A stretch of DNA of 64,000 bases from Patiria miniata (GCF_015706575.1 NW_024037074.1:28261334-28325333); one strand, 5' to 3'. Numbered from the stretch's first letter, positions 24,716 to 36,885 are shown. Program-made: numbers and translations. The notes: a model not told the origin generated them from the letters alone.

Positions 24716-25659
24716 AATCCCGGGACATACCGTTATTTCGTTTTACCGTTTTGCATTTCCTCAAAACAAAAACAGTAAACAAACCATTGACAGTTTTGTC
24801 GTTTTACAGTTTTGTAAAACGGTCAAATGGTATTAAGATAAATACGGTTTCTCTGTTTTATAAGTTTAATCAAATTCATTACAGCATAACGATCAATGAT
24901 TTTTGTTTTACAGTTTTACACAAATAACTTTGAAAAACAGCAAAACGGTCAGTATAGAATACAGACCTTTTTTCAGTGTCATAGTGAACAGTCCGTGGTG
25001 CATTTTGTGGTGCTGGGCAAGGGGGATGGAGGGGGACCATGCTTTACATGAAAAAGTGTTACCTCGGCATAATGCGTGGTGTGATGATTCCTGGCGTGAC
25101 CGTGACCTCCTTCTCACGCGATTCAGTTGGTGGGGCTTAAGAGTTGCAAGCAAAAATGGCGCTGGAAAACTTGAAGGGAGGACATTACTTACAATGGATA
25201 CAGGATGGTAATATGTTTGAAGAAGTTGCAGATATTTGAAGGAAATTGGAGTTCGGCGCGGCTCTTCAATAGCCAGTTCGAAAACTATGTCGTGAGAACG
25301 AAATGTGAGGAGGGTAATTTGGGTCCCAGCAATATTACTCGATCCCATGAGGACGCATTAACATTCCTAGGTGCATTGCTTAATTGCCTAACCTAATTCA
25401 AAACAATGGTCGACAGGACTATTGACCGTTTTTCATTGTCATGTTCTTGTAAAACAACACTCTGAAATGAAGCAACTAACCGTTTATCGCTTTCAACAAT
25501 TAAGAAAAACAACAAAAAGGGCATTGTTTTTTGTGACCTAATACCGTTTGACCGTTTTACAAAACTGTAAAACGAAAAAACGGTCAACGGTGCGTTTACT
25601 GTTTTTGTTTTTGAGGAAATCAAAAACGGTAAAACAAAATAACGGTATGTCCCGGGATT
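24716..25659. mobile_element. 944-bp TIR element, 6-bp target duplication, unclassified
   Basis: Ends AATCCCGGGACATACCG and its inverse, continuing as roughly 120-bp imperfect terminal inverted repeats rich in CGTTTTAC and GTAAAACG words. It is flanked by GTCAAG (24710-24715 and 25660-25665). Unit A shows the single site GGGTCAAGATCGG. Internal open frames (for example 24908-25348 on the minus strand, 146 codons) match nothing I recognise, so it is probably non-autonomous. Confidence 0.75.
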
Positions 25660-26367
25660 GTCAAGATCGGAGTCGGCCTAGTATAGGTTGGGCTCAATAT
25701 GCTGAGGTGGGAGGCCTCAATTAAGGGGGAGGGGGTTCTGCATGTTCCAGGTGGATTCAATGCCGAGAAGTTGGCATGGCTGAGCGCACGTTTGACTAGT
25801 GGATGGGGATAGATGAATGGTTATAATTAAGTTGCCTTTTGGATTGGCTGGGCTCTGCAAAATAAGTATACTTCACCGTAAGAGGGCGGCAACTGTACAT
25901 GGACCGGATATTATGAACACAATATATTGAAGTTCTTGTTACTTTTTCTTTTCATGCTAAATTATTACGCCTTCGTTTTTCTATCAAAAATGTAGACTGC
26001 ATAACCTGACTACAAAATACTAGCCACCAAATGCGTGGCTCCATTAAATAACACAAAGCGCAAAACAAACACTGATTGAATCATGTATAGCCGTTGTACG
26101 TCATTATTCTATCCACCAATGAAAGTTAGTCACCCAACAAGTCGGTGACCACAGGTGAGTGGTCTGTGATTGACAGGTGCCAATCATAATCCACGCGTTT
26201 GAATGTGTCACCGACATCCATACGATCATTCCACCAATTAGATGCGTCTATTTGAGTGTCGGTGATACAAGCTTCGGGTTTAACGTGGGGCAATGTAACA
26301 TTAACATCATTTCCGTCTCACAAATATGGAGCGAGTTGGTGATGTGTGATTGACAGCGCGCAGGGGG

Positions 26368-26533
26368 CCAATCACAAACCGGGCTTGCAAGTTCCTCAGT
26401 CACTGCTCGGGAAATCGACGTCAATATTTAAGTCACAAGCTGCCGGCTCACTCCTCACAACGAACGCAGCTCGTGTTCCCGTTCTGACGACAACCCGAGA
26501 GAACTGTTTGCAAGATCGAACAAGAATTGCACG
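26368..26533 (+). promoter_or_regulatory. Promoter and non-coding exon 1 of C1q gene 3
   Basis: CCAAT at 26368-26372, TATTTAA at 26425-26431, donor after 26533 (GTGAGT). Unlike units A, B and D, the upstream ATG reads GTG here (CTCGTGTTCC), so the upstream ORF has lost its start. Confidence 0.67.
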
Positions 26534-26737
26534 GTGAGTGTTTGAAACAATCTCTTACGATAACTCCTCCAACTTGGGGATTGATCTTTTTGATTTATGA
26601 TATTGACAAAAAATGTGCTTATAACCAAAACAGTGCGCTGTAAATATTTCCCACCATGATGATCCCGTTTTCAAACGTTAACTCGATAACTTATCGATAG
26701 GTGCTTGAATAATCACCAGATATTATAATGTCTATAA

Positions 26738-27061
26738 GGCCAAAAAAAAGTATCCGGTTTCTGGTATGGAGCTTGCCCAAAAAGTGGTGCGGCAACGCGT
26801 TTTTTTTTTTTTTTACCTGTTTTTTTTTGCTTCAAATGTCGGCTGATGACTGCAAATGGTGCCCGACTTAGTGCAAATATTATGGGAGACTAGAGAGGCC
26901 ACATAATGCTTATTCTCGATCATAACCCCATCTAAAAAACGTTAAAATTGTGCAGCAGCAGGATTCCAGTCAAACCAGTGAGTTTGGCGGTTTTGACACA
27001 TCATCTTTCATTTAAAAAAAAAACTTTTTCATTTTGCCGACGCGCATGACTTTTTTTGGCC
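26738..27061. mobile_element. PIF/Harbinger-like MITE, copy 1
   Basis: Inverted ends GGCCAAAAAAAAG..CCGG and their inverse, with TAA on each side (26735-26737 and 27062-27064). A second copy in opposite orientation is at 56805-57170. The 3-bp TAA duplication fits PIF/Harbinger. No transposase. Confidence 0.68.
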
Positions 27062-29441
27062 TAATATAGCTGAATTAGCTCTAAGTCTGAACAGTTGCTG
27101 CAGATTCATACCAACATTTTGTGAGGCCAAACTTTCAGGCAATAAAAGCTAAGGGCAAACTAATCAGGGTTTTTATTTTATTTGTTCGGAATAAGGAATT
27201 CCTGTCTTACAATATTATCGCTGCTACTTCAATGGTGCACTCTCAACAAACAATTGTCCAAAATTCTGACTGATTTCTCTGGCTCTTCAAAACTTACTTG
27301 AATTCTTGTCGCTACCGATAGCACACTATAAATTCATGGAAGTTTTATAGTTTGTATTGCCATTAAGGTTCGCCAGTTTTCCAGTCAAACCTGGCAGAAG
27401 GTTTTCAAGAGCGTATTACATGAAATTGCATATTGTTCACGCACTTACACAATATTTCAGATGATAAATTAAAACTGTTTTGGTTAAAAGAAAGAAATAT
27501 TGCGAGAGCTCGACACTTGACCCATAACATCGGTATGACCATTCACCCCCTTTATTTTCTTGCTAGTTTTCCCTGTTAATTGTATTAAACATAAAATTCC
27601 GATGCGAAGCGCACACCTTTTTTTCCGGCAATCACTCTAACTAATTCAGGATTAAAGGTTATGCGGAAGTTGGCCACGGAAGAACGTATAAAGGAAATCG
27701 GGACATCTCAAACATCCTGTCCTATGTAGTGTTATTGAAAACTGGGATAATCTCAGTACCTTTTGGACTTTGTTTTTAAATTGTGTCATTTTACTAGTTC
27801 ACAGTGCGCCATTCCGGTTTGATCACTATACACGTATAGGCCTGAGCGTTACTTTTCAGCATTGCGTGATAAAAGTGTCACTGGTCAGAATAGACTAGAG
27901 GGCGCACATACGAACGGACCGGACCATGATCACACTTTATTCAAGTTCAAATTGCTTTATGTAGCTGGATTCATTTCTAGGAATCATGTAAAGCGTTGAT
28001 GTTTGTACAAATTATTCAGGCCGTCTGTTCTGCTGTCCGACTTCAGCGTTTGAAGCACCAGCTTTCAGATGAATTCAGCCATGTTTGCATGCAGGGTTCT
28101 ACTGAGAATGTCACGTAGATTCTGTTAAACATCTTTTTGAAAAAAGCAATAGTTTCAGTGTTTAAGGTTTCCAATAATGGAACAGATTTTCTTAGACACA
28201 TTCGTGGTTGACAAACAGATGGTGGCTGATGCTAATAGCCAGACAGGTGCGCTGATTTCCCACCATCGGGGAAATAATTCTACTTGTTAAGACTTTAGCT
28301 TAACTGCGGTGGTCCACCTGTAATATATTATCGCCACTATACTTCCGTGGTATGAGATGGGTTGGCCATATTAATTCAGAAAATAACTCAATTACTCATT
28401 TTTATAAATTGGTAATTTTTTTCGCCAGCAATCTGCACACGTGTTGAGGATTTCTTCCTGATAAATTCAGAATTCAGAATAGGGTCTGCAACGATAGGTC
28501 TAAGCGTTACTTTCAAGCGTTGCAGGATAAAGTGTCAATTGTCAGAATATACTTTAGGGCGCAACGAACAATTCGGATCATGATCACACACATTTTATTC
28601 ATGTTTAAATTGCCCCCCGGACAAGCAACCCAAAAAAAAACCAGGACAAAAAACGGGATAAAAAGAAAAAGACGAAATAGGTGCGATCATATTGTTGTTA
28701 ATTTAATTGGTTGGGGTGCAAATGTCCCTGGACACCCTCAAAAAATTTTCAATCGGGAAAATGATATAGGGGGGGGGGGGGAGGGATGAGCTCTGTCCTC
28801 CTCTACACAAAAAAAGTCGACGCCCATGGCTGGATAGATAGAATCATGTTAAGAGTTGAGGTTTGCACAAATTATTCGAGCGTCAATTTAGATTTTGCAT
28901 CTTCCCTTTAAAAAAAAAGCAGATTTCTTATCCTAATTTTACCCGGTTCTTCATATTGGTTAATGAGGAAACACGCACGAGATTGTTTCTTTTATGTTTA
29001 CGTACATACAATCAGTTTCGTAAAACAAACCCCCAAAAATAAGAGAACTAAAAGAACTAAAAGAGAGATATGCATGCAAACTATAGAAAAAGATTAAAGA
29101 CTGCATTAACCGTTTATCGTTTTAGCGATTACAAAAGAAATGTGATTGATTTTGAGTATCCTTTTAATTATCTTTTTATTTCCACGGAGTGATTACAACA
29201 AATAACAAACTGGTTAATATGGTCTAAATATGAAAAAAAAGTATATTTTTTTTTGCGCAATAAACTTCATTTTGGGCGAGTGCTCAAAATGTCATTCTTT
29301 CTATGATCTAGCCACCTAACAATGTTCCTGTCATGTTTCCTTCCCTGACAATTAAAACAAAAGTGTGTAAATTGCTTCATGAAATTGTATCGAAAGTCAT
29401 GTCATTTTATCATTTGTTTTAAACTGCCAAATAATATTTTC

Positions 29442-29601
29442 AAGGGCGGATTCAGAGAGTTTATTGCCGGGCGAAGTTTGTGCCGGGAGAATGGGTGAGG
29501 GTGGAAGGGCTCTCTCAATCGAAATTTGCCTTTTTTGATAAATATTCGGTCACTGCCGGGGGAGGGCACCCCCTCCGCACCCCTAGAGCCACCACTGATC
29601 T
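29442..29601. mobile_element. Old MITE-like relic (unit C copy)
   Basis: Counterpart of 3424-3590, with GGGCGGATTCAGAGAG at the left and CCCTAGAGCCACCACTGATC at the right. Confidence 0.37.
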
Positions 29602-30302
29602 GGCTAAACTGCCGAATTTTATTAAACATGTATGAATTTTGTGAACGTAAGCATGAAGTTGAGTTCCCGAGCTGGACTGAAATCCAAAGCAAAATAAATT
29701 CAATGCAAATACGTCAATTGCCTACTTTTTTATGCGTATAGTGGAGATACCCTTAAATAATGTGATCGTTCGCTAAATTCAACTGGGTTGGAGAATGCTT
29801 ACGCGTTTGTATGCGAATTTGAAAGAAAGTGTTCACACATTGAATGAGCAAGGTGTGAAATTGGACGGGAAAAACATATTTAAATAAAGAATATGCTGTT
29901 TTAAAAACCTAGATAATAATATTATGCTTTCAAAAATGATTCAATGACTTACTAGTGCCTCAAAAATACACAGATTTTTTTTGTATAATGAATTTCAATA
30001 AATTGTGTAATGAATTTGAATAAAGGCTTTCATGAAAGCGTTTGAAACAATTTAATGTTGATTTCAGGGAACATTAATGTTCCAGAGAAAAATGTCACAC
30101 AGCGTTATTAAAACATGTTGCTTTTTCTGGGCGTATTCGGTCATTGTTTTTATCTGTGAATAATTGTTCCTGGTTTCGAATGATTATTGGTGAAAGTAAA
30201 AAAAAAAACCTCAAAATTTTATTGAAATCAATGAATAAATTATATCTTTCTTTACTCAAGCATAAACGTTACCGGTTTTCATTTTTTTAAATTATTTTTC
30301 AG

Positions 30303-30370
30303 CCTACAGTGAACTCCTTTTGATCTCTTCTTGGACCTGATCTTCAAGACTTCAAGAGCGAACCATTGAG
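30303..30370 (+). other. Exon 2 (5' UTR) of C1q gene 3
   Basis: Acceptor ATTATTTTTCAG then CCTACAGTGAACTCC, ending at CCATTGAG before GTCGGT. The following intron contains the 1.8-kb Helentron-like insertion, yet the last 50 bases before the coding exon, with their pyrimidine tract and AG, are intact. Confidence 0.53.
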
Positions 30371-30718
30371 GTCGGTGTGGTGATGTTTATTAATTGACTC
30401 TGTCATGACAGTGGGAAGGGTGCGCCGTCCCCATGAAAAATCCTCATTTAATTCGGTCTCCTTTCCTAACTTATATCGGTGGGCAAAAATAATGTCAAGC
30501 CCTATAATGTGGATTGCCCGCAGTTGCCATGGAAACCGATTAAACAAACCCACCTTTTCATATAGTGTTAGCCCCTTGTCCCCAGATAGGCCACTGTCAT
30601 CACGCCGAACACATTCTCTGAATAATGATTCCTCCAAAATTATTATGAAGTCATACGTGTCTCAATGACAAACTCTTCAGTGTATGTAACATCATTATGC
30701 CTATTTCTTATTGCTTAT

Positions 30719-32552
30719 TAGGTGTTGGGCCTCAGCCCAACACCTATTGTTATTGTAAGAATTTACTATTTTTTTATTTTTTTTATTTCTCCAAGACACA
30801 TTCGTTTCCGTAACTGTTTGTCAACATGAAAAGTAATATGAACTTTAATTGTCAATACATGAATGCACAACCCACTGAAGATGTGCTTTTTTGCAATTAC
30901 GTCATTATGACGTCATCATGGGTCACGTGACGTCACTTCAAAAAATAATAAATTTAATCTTTGAAATTCAATATAAAATCAACCGTGACAGACCGGAACT
31001 TGAATTTTGCGGGAATCGACATGATAATACATGCTCTTCAATTAATCTTGTGTGCGTACAATCACATGACCCTTCTTCCGGTCGAAACCGGAAGTGCCTA
31101 ATAATTCAAAAGTGGAAAAAGATATGAACTTGCTTTCAACGATGTTAGCCTGTGGGTGGGTTGATCTTTCCAAAAAAATGATCGGTGACGCCAACAAGTG
31201 TTCGAGCGCCCTCTAGCGGCAGGTAAAAAAAATGTCCAAAACGCTCTTTCAGTTGATGTCTGTGGCGAAATTTGCGGTAATCGCTTCAAAATTAATATAC
31301 ATAATGACCTTAATGCAAACAAGACCTGAGCGCGAAAAAAATAATGATTACGTCATCAGACCGGAAGTTACAATGAAAAGACCTCTTTTCCTTTGAGAAT
31401 TGCAAAAAAAAATCAACAGTCAGAGATATAATCCAGTTTTGTGCTTTAAATGGCACTTCAACAATAGGTCTAAAACTTCCTAAGGTTTCGTTACAATAAA
31501 TTTACCAGAAGTTGCCCTGCAGCCCCCTTGAAGTTTGAAAGTGAACACGCCTATGCATTGAAACGCTCATTTAATGCCACGTACATTGTGTGTACAGCAA
31601 ATGTGGATAATTGCGTACAGAGGGAAAATCCCGAAAAACAGTGCGCTGCGATTGCGTAAAAGGGAACATCCCGTCATATGATACTCAAAAATTGGGCTGG
31701 CAAAAGCGCCCAACTGGGCGCTTTTTTAAATTGGGCGTTTTTTTTTCTAAAAACATGCGCATTGGGGTAAAGAGGGTATGGCGAGCAATATCTTGTATTG
31801 CGCCAATGGTGTGTGACCTTTATTTTTAGAGATATGAGCTATTTAATGGGTTTTTGTAACAATTGTACTAGATAAGTTTACAGTACAGCAGCATATACAG
31901 ATACAGCAGTACATACAGATCCTCACCTGACTCTTTTTAACTATCCTTTGTATAATTACTCCACGCACTATTTTTCAACCCTCAACATCAACATCAACAA
32001 TCAACATCAACAATCAACAGCAACATCAACAATCAACATTATCATCAACAATCAACATCAACAATCAACATCAACAATCAACAATCAACAATCAACATTA
32101 ACATCAACAATCAACATCAACAATAAACATCAACAGCAACATCTACATCAACAATCAACATCAACAATCAACATCAACATTAACAATAACAATTAACATC
32201 AACAATCTGACATTCAACATCAATAACCAACATCAGTTATCAACATCAACAGTCACAATCAACAATTAACATCAACAATCATTAACAAAAACATCAACAT
32301 CAACAATCAACATCAACAATCATCAACAATCTACATCAATAATTGTTAATCAATATCAACAATCAATTATCAACGATCAACAATCGACATCAACATGAAC
32401 AACTACCAACAACTATAATCAACAATCAACATCAACAATCAACAATCAACATCAACATCAACAACCAACATCAACAATCAACAACAATAATCAACAATGC
32501 GAAAAAAGCAAAACCTCTAGCCCAACACCGTGCGTTTGTCCTCAAACTCTAG
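30719..32552. mobile_element. Helentron-like (Helitron group) non-autonomous element in an intron
   Basis: Inserted in intron 2 of gene 3; sister units have the uninterrupted site GCTTATTGATTTT. The left end is a perfect hairpin (30721-30744, GGTGTTGGGC..GCCCAACACC). The right end repeats GCCCAACACC (32520-32529) as a subterminal inverted repeat, then a short hairpin GTTTG-TCCT-CAAAC (32534-32547) and the terminal TCTAG. There is no clear target duplication. Subterminal inverted repeats, a 3' hairpin near a CTAG end and an internal minisatellite are the marks of Helentron/HINE elements. No Rep/helicase is encoded. A further perfect hairpin is at 31075-31094. Confidence 0.65.
31975..32500 (+). 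repeat. Minisatellite of (ATCAACAATCAAC)-type words
   Basis: About 500 bp of irregular tandem AACATC and AACAATC words, strongly strand-asymmetric (almost no G on the plus strand), inside the Helentron-like element. The open frame across it encodes only low-complexity I/N/Q/S residues and is an artefact. Confidence 0.85.
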
Positions 32553-32603
32553 TTGATTTTGTTTTTAGATTTACATACAGGCCCGGTATCGTTTTCTTTA
32601 CAG

Positions 32604-33443
32604 ATGAAGATCTGCGTGGCCACCATTATTTCAATGGCCCTCCTTCTGAGTAACTCTGTCAATCTCCGAGCTTCTGTTACTGGGCCGGTTCCCTCGGACG
32701 GTGATGGTCCTGCGTCTCAGGTGTGTCAGCAGTGCTGCCAGGGAGCTGCTGCAATACCCGGCATACCAGGTCTGCCTGGGTCAGTAGGACCGATGGGGCC
32801 GTACGGTCAGCCGGGGTCAAAGGGCGATGCAGGTCAGCAAGGTGAGATTGGCCCTATTGGACCTATGGGTGAGCCGGGAGCACCTGGGAACACTGCGTCT
32901 AAAGGTGATGATGGGATTGGTCTGCCTGGCAAGATAGGTCCGAGAGGGCTACCTGGTTTTGTTGGAGGAACTGGGGAAACTGGTGTCAAAGGTCAAAAGG
33001 GTGAGCCAGGGGATACACCAGACGATTCCAACCAGCGGGTGGCATTCACCGTGGTGAGGACGAGCCAATCGGATAAATCTTTGATTCACGACACCCGTTT
33101 GCCATTCCAGCAGGCCGAGACCCTTCTGCCGGGTACCAGCTTCGATCTCGAGACCTGCACGTTCACATGTAGTGTGCCGGGCGCCTACGTATTTACGTTC
33201 TCTGTTCTTAAGTATGGCAACAGCGGTTACCTTTACATCCATCTTGTTAAAAACGACTACAAGGTGATTACTACCTTTGGTGAACAAAACCAACGTGGTC
33301 AGTTGTCTGGTAACGCGGTGATGGTCCTGCAGCGAGGAGACACTGTGTATGTTACCATGTACGGTAAGGCGCAGAGTTCTTCGACCTATCACTACACCTC
33401 ATTCAGTGGCTTCCTCCTTTTCTCTGAATCAATAAATAATTAA
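32604..33443 (+). CDS. Secreted collagen/C1q-domain protein, gene 3, extended C-terminus
   Basis: 279 residues, starting at the ATG next to the acceptor TTTCTTTACAG. Layout is as in gene 1: signal peptide, Cys cluster, Gly-X-Y stalk and C1q head. Three features stand out. The usual stop after FLLFSE is replaced by TCA, adding four residues (SINN) before the next TAA. A Gly in the conserved FDLETGTF core is Cys (FDLETCTF), giving an extra head cysteine next to the normal FTC. The first variable segment (SQSDKSLIHD) is the most divergent of the five. The frame is open throughout. It may be functional but altered, or beginning to drift. Confidence 0.88.
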   Translation: MKICVATIISMALLLSNSVNLRASVTGPVPSDGDGPASQVCQQCCQGAAAIPGIPGLPGSVGPMGPYGQPGSKGDAGQQGEIGPIGPMGEPGAPGNTASKGDDGIGLPGKIGPRGLPGFVGGTGETGVKGQKGEPGDTPDDSNQRVAFTVVRTSQSDKSLIHDTRLPFQQAETLLPGTSFDLETCTFTCSVPGAYVFTFSVLKYGNSGYLYIHLVKNDYKVITTFGEQNQRGQLSGNAVMVLQRGDTVYVTMYGKAQSSSTYHYTSFSGFLLFSESINN

Positions 33444-33446
33444 ATA

Positions 33447-34225
33447 AATAGAATTAAATCACAACGCATAAATATACAGGAGCAGTGCTGCATTTTTTTT
33501 TTGGTTTCGCTTTCCATTTTGCCAAAACAGTAACCAATGAATTAAAAGAAAAATGTTCAATGTCATGATAATAAGAAAGATAATTGATTCTTAATACAAA
33601 GCATTTTACTTTCAATTATCAAAACTGCGTTAAAACAGTTAATTAAAAAGAAGTTAAATATATGACTTTTGAAAAGGAAGGTTTTAGATGCAAATGAAAA
33701 ACACTTCAAATTCATTATTTTTTGCTCAAATAACGTGGAAGTCTGCACGGTCACTATATGCCTTGCCAGGCTTTGGACGAACTTCAGGAAGGTTACACTG
33801 AACCCCATCACAGCTTTTAGTGCGAATGTTAAACGCATGAACTGATATTTACTCTGTGAAGTACCTTAGCGCTGCCTCACCATGGCGGATAAGTTTGAAA
33901 AGTACCGAAGAATCTTGAATTCATTCCGCACCGTAACCGAGAGCCAACGTAGTTCCTGAAGTATGGGCGTACGACCCTTTTTTCTGCAAACTGGTAATCG
34001 TATGAAAAAACATAAACCGTTACAATAGTCTGTCTGGGAAGTAACAAATGCATGTATTTAAAATATATTCTTGTTGTTAAAATATATTGTTGTTGTTAAA
34101 ATATATTGGTTTTTTTTTCATTTGCATTTTGCATACCGTATACAGCCAGAGATTAAATGAAGTCTGGTGATATCATTTATTTATCCTCGGAAACTTTTTT
34201 TCTTGAAAAAAAACAAGAGTTTCAA
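33447..34225. other. 3' flank of gene 3
   Basis: Same block as 5575-6394. It contains the small intact frame at 33882-33959 and ends at the target duplication of the Penelope-like element. Confidence 0.5.
33882..33959 (+). other. Small conserved frame with strong-context ATG (25 codons)
   Basis: ACCATGG start followed by MADKFEKYRRILNSF and ten more residues, with a possible donor GTAGTT near its end. It is intact here and at 61940-62017 but broken in units A and B. It could be a relic first exon of another gene. The evidence is too weak to call it a gene. Confidence 0.25.
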
Positions 34226-34483
34226 GTAAGATAAGAGAAATGATGGCTCTATCCCATTCAGAGACGCCTCTCCTATAGATTGGCTTGTGAATAAAGAATG
34301 TGCGTAAGAACAACACATTGAGTTATTCGATGGTGTGATATTTTGTGGTTCATTTCTTCAATTAAGACACATGAAGGGGTCTTAAAATTTGGGTAGAAAT
34401 AAGAGGGAGAAATCAATGGAAGTTTTGACCGTCCCAAGTTTACCCAGGCAGTGGGGTGGGTTAGGTTTTACCTGAGGGCAATT

Positions 34484-34524
34484 GCGGGAATGCATTTTCG
34501 TCCCTTCGGGGACTCATCAGCCGC
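34484..34524 (-). ncRNA. Hammerhead ribozyme, left arm
   Basis: Minus-strand mirror of 38530-38570: CTGATGA core (34514-34520), a perfect 5-bp stem II with a CGAA loop (34500-34513), GAAA, a very short stem III (AATGCATT) and a TC cleavage dinucleotide before CCGC, which pairs with GCGG to form stem I. Hammerheads with tiny stem III are known in Penelope-like elements. Confidence 0.88.
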
Positions 34525-34623
34525 TAGATTCAGAGAATCTGTAGGTATGGGTTAGTGGGTTGAATGGAGCTCACTTTGCGGAAACGATTGCGTCTAAGTT
34601 ATCCGGTATTTGTGATTACAACT

Positions 34624-36252
34624 TCATTCGGATGGGATTTGTTCATCCAATAGTGAAATTAGGATATCAAGTGTGTTATCTTCGTTCTCAGTTGTGGAGG
34701 ATTGGTTGTCTTCCGTATGGCTGAGTTTGGCTCTGACAAGTCTCTTCATGATGTTCTCAGCTATCTTATAGGCAACTAGAGGAGGTTTCTGGAAAACTTC
34801 CTTCAAAGTTGGGTTGCTTGAGATAAGATGCCAGTGTCTGGAGAGAGCACGCTTGATGTCCATGTGTTTTACATGGGGGTTGTAAGTCGTGGTGAAGATG
34901 AGGTGAAGTTCTTTTTGGGTTTTCACTTGTTCTGTTTGAATCATAGATTTCCTTTGTGAGAAATCGATGGATTGCTTGCACTTGTGAATATCGGCTTGAT
35001 TGTAGCCTCTCTTCAGTAGTTTTTCTTCGAAACTTTGTACTTTTTGTAAGAAGTCGTCCTCATTGTTTGTGTTTCTGGCATATCGTAGGATTTCTCCTTT
35101 GATAAAACCGTGGAACACATGGTTTGGATGGGATGATGTTCTTTCCAAGTACTAATATGTTTCCGTAGGTTTCGTGAACACTCGTGTGTCTAGGGTACCC
35201 GTGGAGAGGAAACGCGGGCCTTTAAAGATGGTAAGGTCCAGGTATGTGATGGAAGTTTCAGATGCCCCAAATGTGAATTTGAGGGTGGGATGCAATTGAT
35301 TCAACTGGTGAACAAATTGGGTGAAGGATTCGAGTTGGCCGTTGTAGACGATAAGTATATCATCTTTAAATCTTGCCCAGAACAGGATTCTGTCTGTGAG
35401 GGCTGAGATTTGTAACTCAAAATCATGTAACGTAATGTCGCAAATTTCTGGACTAGCCACAGATCCCATTGCACATCCTATTTTTTGTCGGAAGAATTTT
35501 CCTCCGAACTGGAAATAGTTGCGGCCCAGAACGAGTTCCAGGAGAGTGCGGATGTGTTTTGAAGGGGGTTTGGTTATGGCGTAGTTGTGGTTGTTTTTTT
35601 CGTAGGCTTTGCATACTGATTCAATGGCTTCTGCCTGGTGAATGTTAGTATACATGGAAACTACATCGATGCTTGCAAGGAGTGAGTTTTGTGGGAAGGT
35701 TTCCTTTTCAAGTTTCCGCAAAATGTCTGTGGTGTCACGGACATAAGTGGGATGGGCGGATACTATTGGAAGGAGAAAGTAATCCACATACTCAGATATC
35801 TTGGCTGTTGGACTCGTGCAACCGCTGATGATGGGTCTACCGACAAAAGGCTCACCCGGTGGGGGAGTCTTGTGTATTTTCGGAAGAAAATACATGGTAG
35901 GGCAGTTCGTGGGTTGTTCAAGTGGGTCAAGATAGGCAAAGGTATGTTTGTCGATGTGTTTGTTTCTTATCATGTCGGTGAGGGCGCTGTGTACCTTGAG
36001 TGCGGTTTCGTGAGTCAAATCCCTGTCCACTTTTTCATAGTGGTGGGAGCTGAGGTGTTTGAAACCAACGTTTAGGTAGTCCTCACGGTTCATGATGCAA
36101 ATGCCTCGTCCTTTGTCGTAAGGCTTGATGACAACAGATTGGTTGTTTTTGAGTTTGCGTATTGCTGATAATTCAGCTTGGGACATGTTTGTCTGAGGTT
36201 TTCTCAGTCTGACATGGGCGAGTTCCATCTTGATAGCTTCCAAATAATGCAA
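34624..36252 (-). pseudogene. Penelope-like reverse transcriptase, left copy (broken)
   Basis: Carries the Penelope-type fingers (KPYDKGRG), LPKIHK, the motif A region SIDVVSMYTNI, motif B GCAMGSVASPEI and motif C FKDDILIVY. The thumb region GFIKGEILRYARNTN..LLKRGYN and the ..LVRAKL tail follow. The frame is interrupted, so it is not a working gene as it stands. It ends about 40 residues after the thumb without a GIY-YIG endonuclease, as does the right copy. The 5' end is missing relative to the right copy. Confidence 0.85.
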
Positions 36253-36341
36253 TTCTCATTCGTCTTTGATATTTGTTTATATCTTGGATAAGTGAGAGAC
36301 GGGTTGGTTTAGCCGGGGTGGGAACAAAGTTTAAACCTTAA

Positions 36342-36856
36342 ATCTCATTAAGAGACACAGAAAGTAAGGACAAACCGGCACCCAGAACAATAGACAAGCA
36401 ACAAACCAGTAGAGACCACCGACTAGAACACGAGGACTACAAATTTGTCCGAAGTCTAGCGGGACCTCTCCAACAAATGGTTTCAAAGCGAGTCTCCCTG
36501 AACAAACAAATCAACCTGCTGGAGAACGCCGTCAGAAACAAGAACCCACCGAAGTACCTCCTGAGCCAAGTTCCAGTACCTACCCCACCCAAAGGCCACC
36601 GAATTCAATCGAATTTGGCGACCGTGTGGAAGGAGGTAGCCGTGTCAGCTGCACTCGGGCGAGCCCGACTCAGCCTACGGCAACTCAGGACTGGAAGGAG
36701 CAAAACAACCGTTCTTTCGAGAGACAGCACCTCGAGGCCCTGGACCAGATCAAGGGCCATCTCCTGACCAAGGGGAACATCAACACAGCCAAGAAACTGC
36801 TCACCCACTTCCTGCGTGAGCGGTCTACCAAGCAGCCAACCAAGCGGCGCCGCTAA
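36342..36856 (+). pseudogene. Upstream open region (possible ORF1) of the Penelope-like element
   Basis: Two overlapping open frames, 36342-36767 and a frame ending 36856, cover this GC-rich stretch, which is unlike its AT-rich surroundings. The first includes KQINLLENAVRNKNPPKYLL. The second ends in a basic, nuclear-localisation-like tail (TKQPTKRRR) just before AATAAA and a histone-type stem-loop. It may be one damaged gene or captured host sequence. No family is recognised; it is not GIY-YIG-like. Confidence 0.4.
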
Positions 36857-36885
36857 ACCACCTCCGGTCTCCAATAAACACAAAC

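Larger units (their letters stand above)
26534..30302. other. Intron 1 of gene 3
   Basis: Unit copy of intron 1 with a PIF-like MITE and, at 28484-29414, an extra diverged repeat of sequence also found at 27845, inserted or duplicated within the intron. The same extra block occurs at 59120-60065. No coding exon is supported. Confidence 0.55.

Noticed and set aside
31948-32552. Low-complexity N/I/Q-rich protein frames
   Set aside because: They translate a minisatellite with strong strand bias inside a Helentron-like element.
32949-33392. 147-codon open frame on the minus strand opposite gene 3, with similar frames opposite the other genes
   Set aside because: It is the antisense shadow of the C1q-head frame, and its length follows the conservation of the sense strand.
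33563-33838. Minus-strand frame of 91 codons, partly kept in units A and E
   Set aside because: It falls in a generally conserved block, is broken in unit B, and has no recognisable domain. Similarity is explained by recent duplication.
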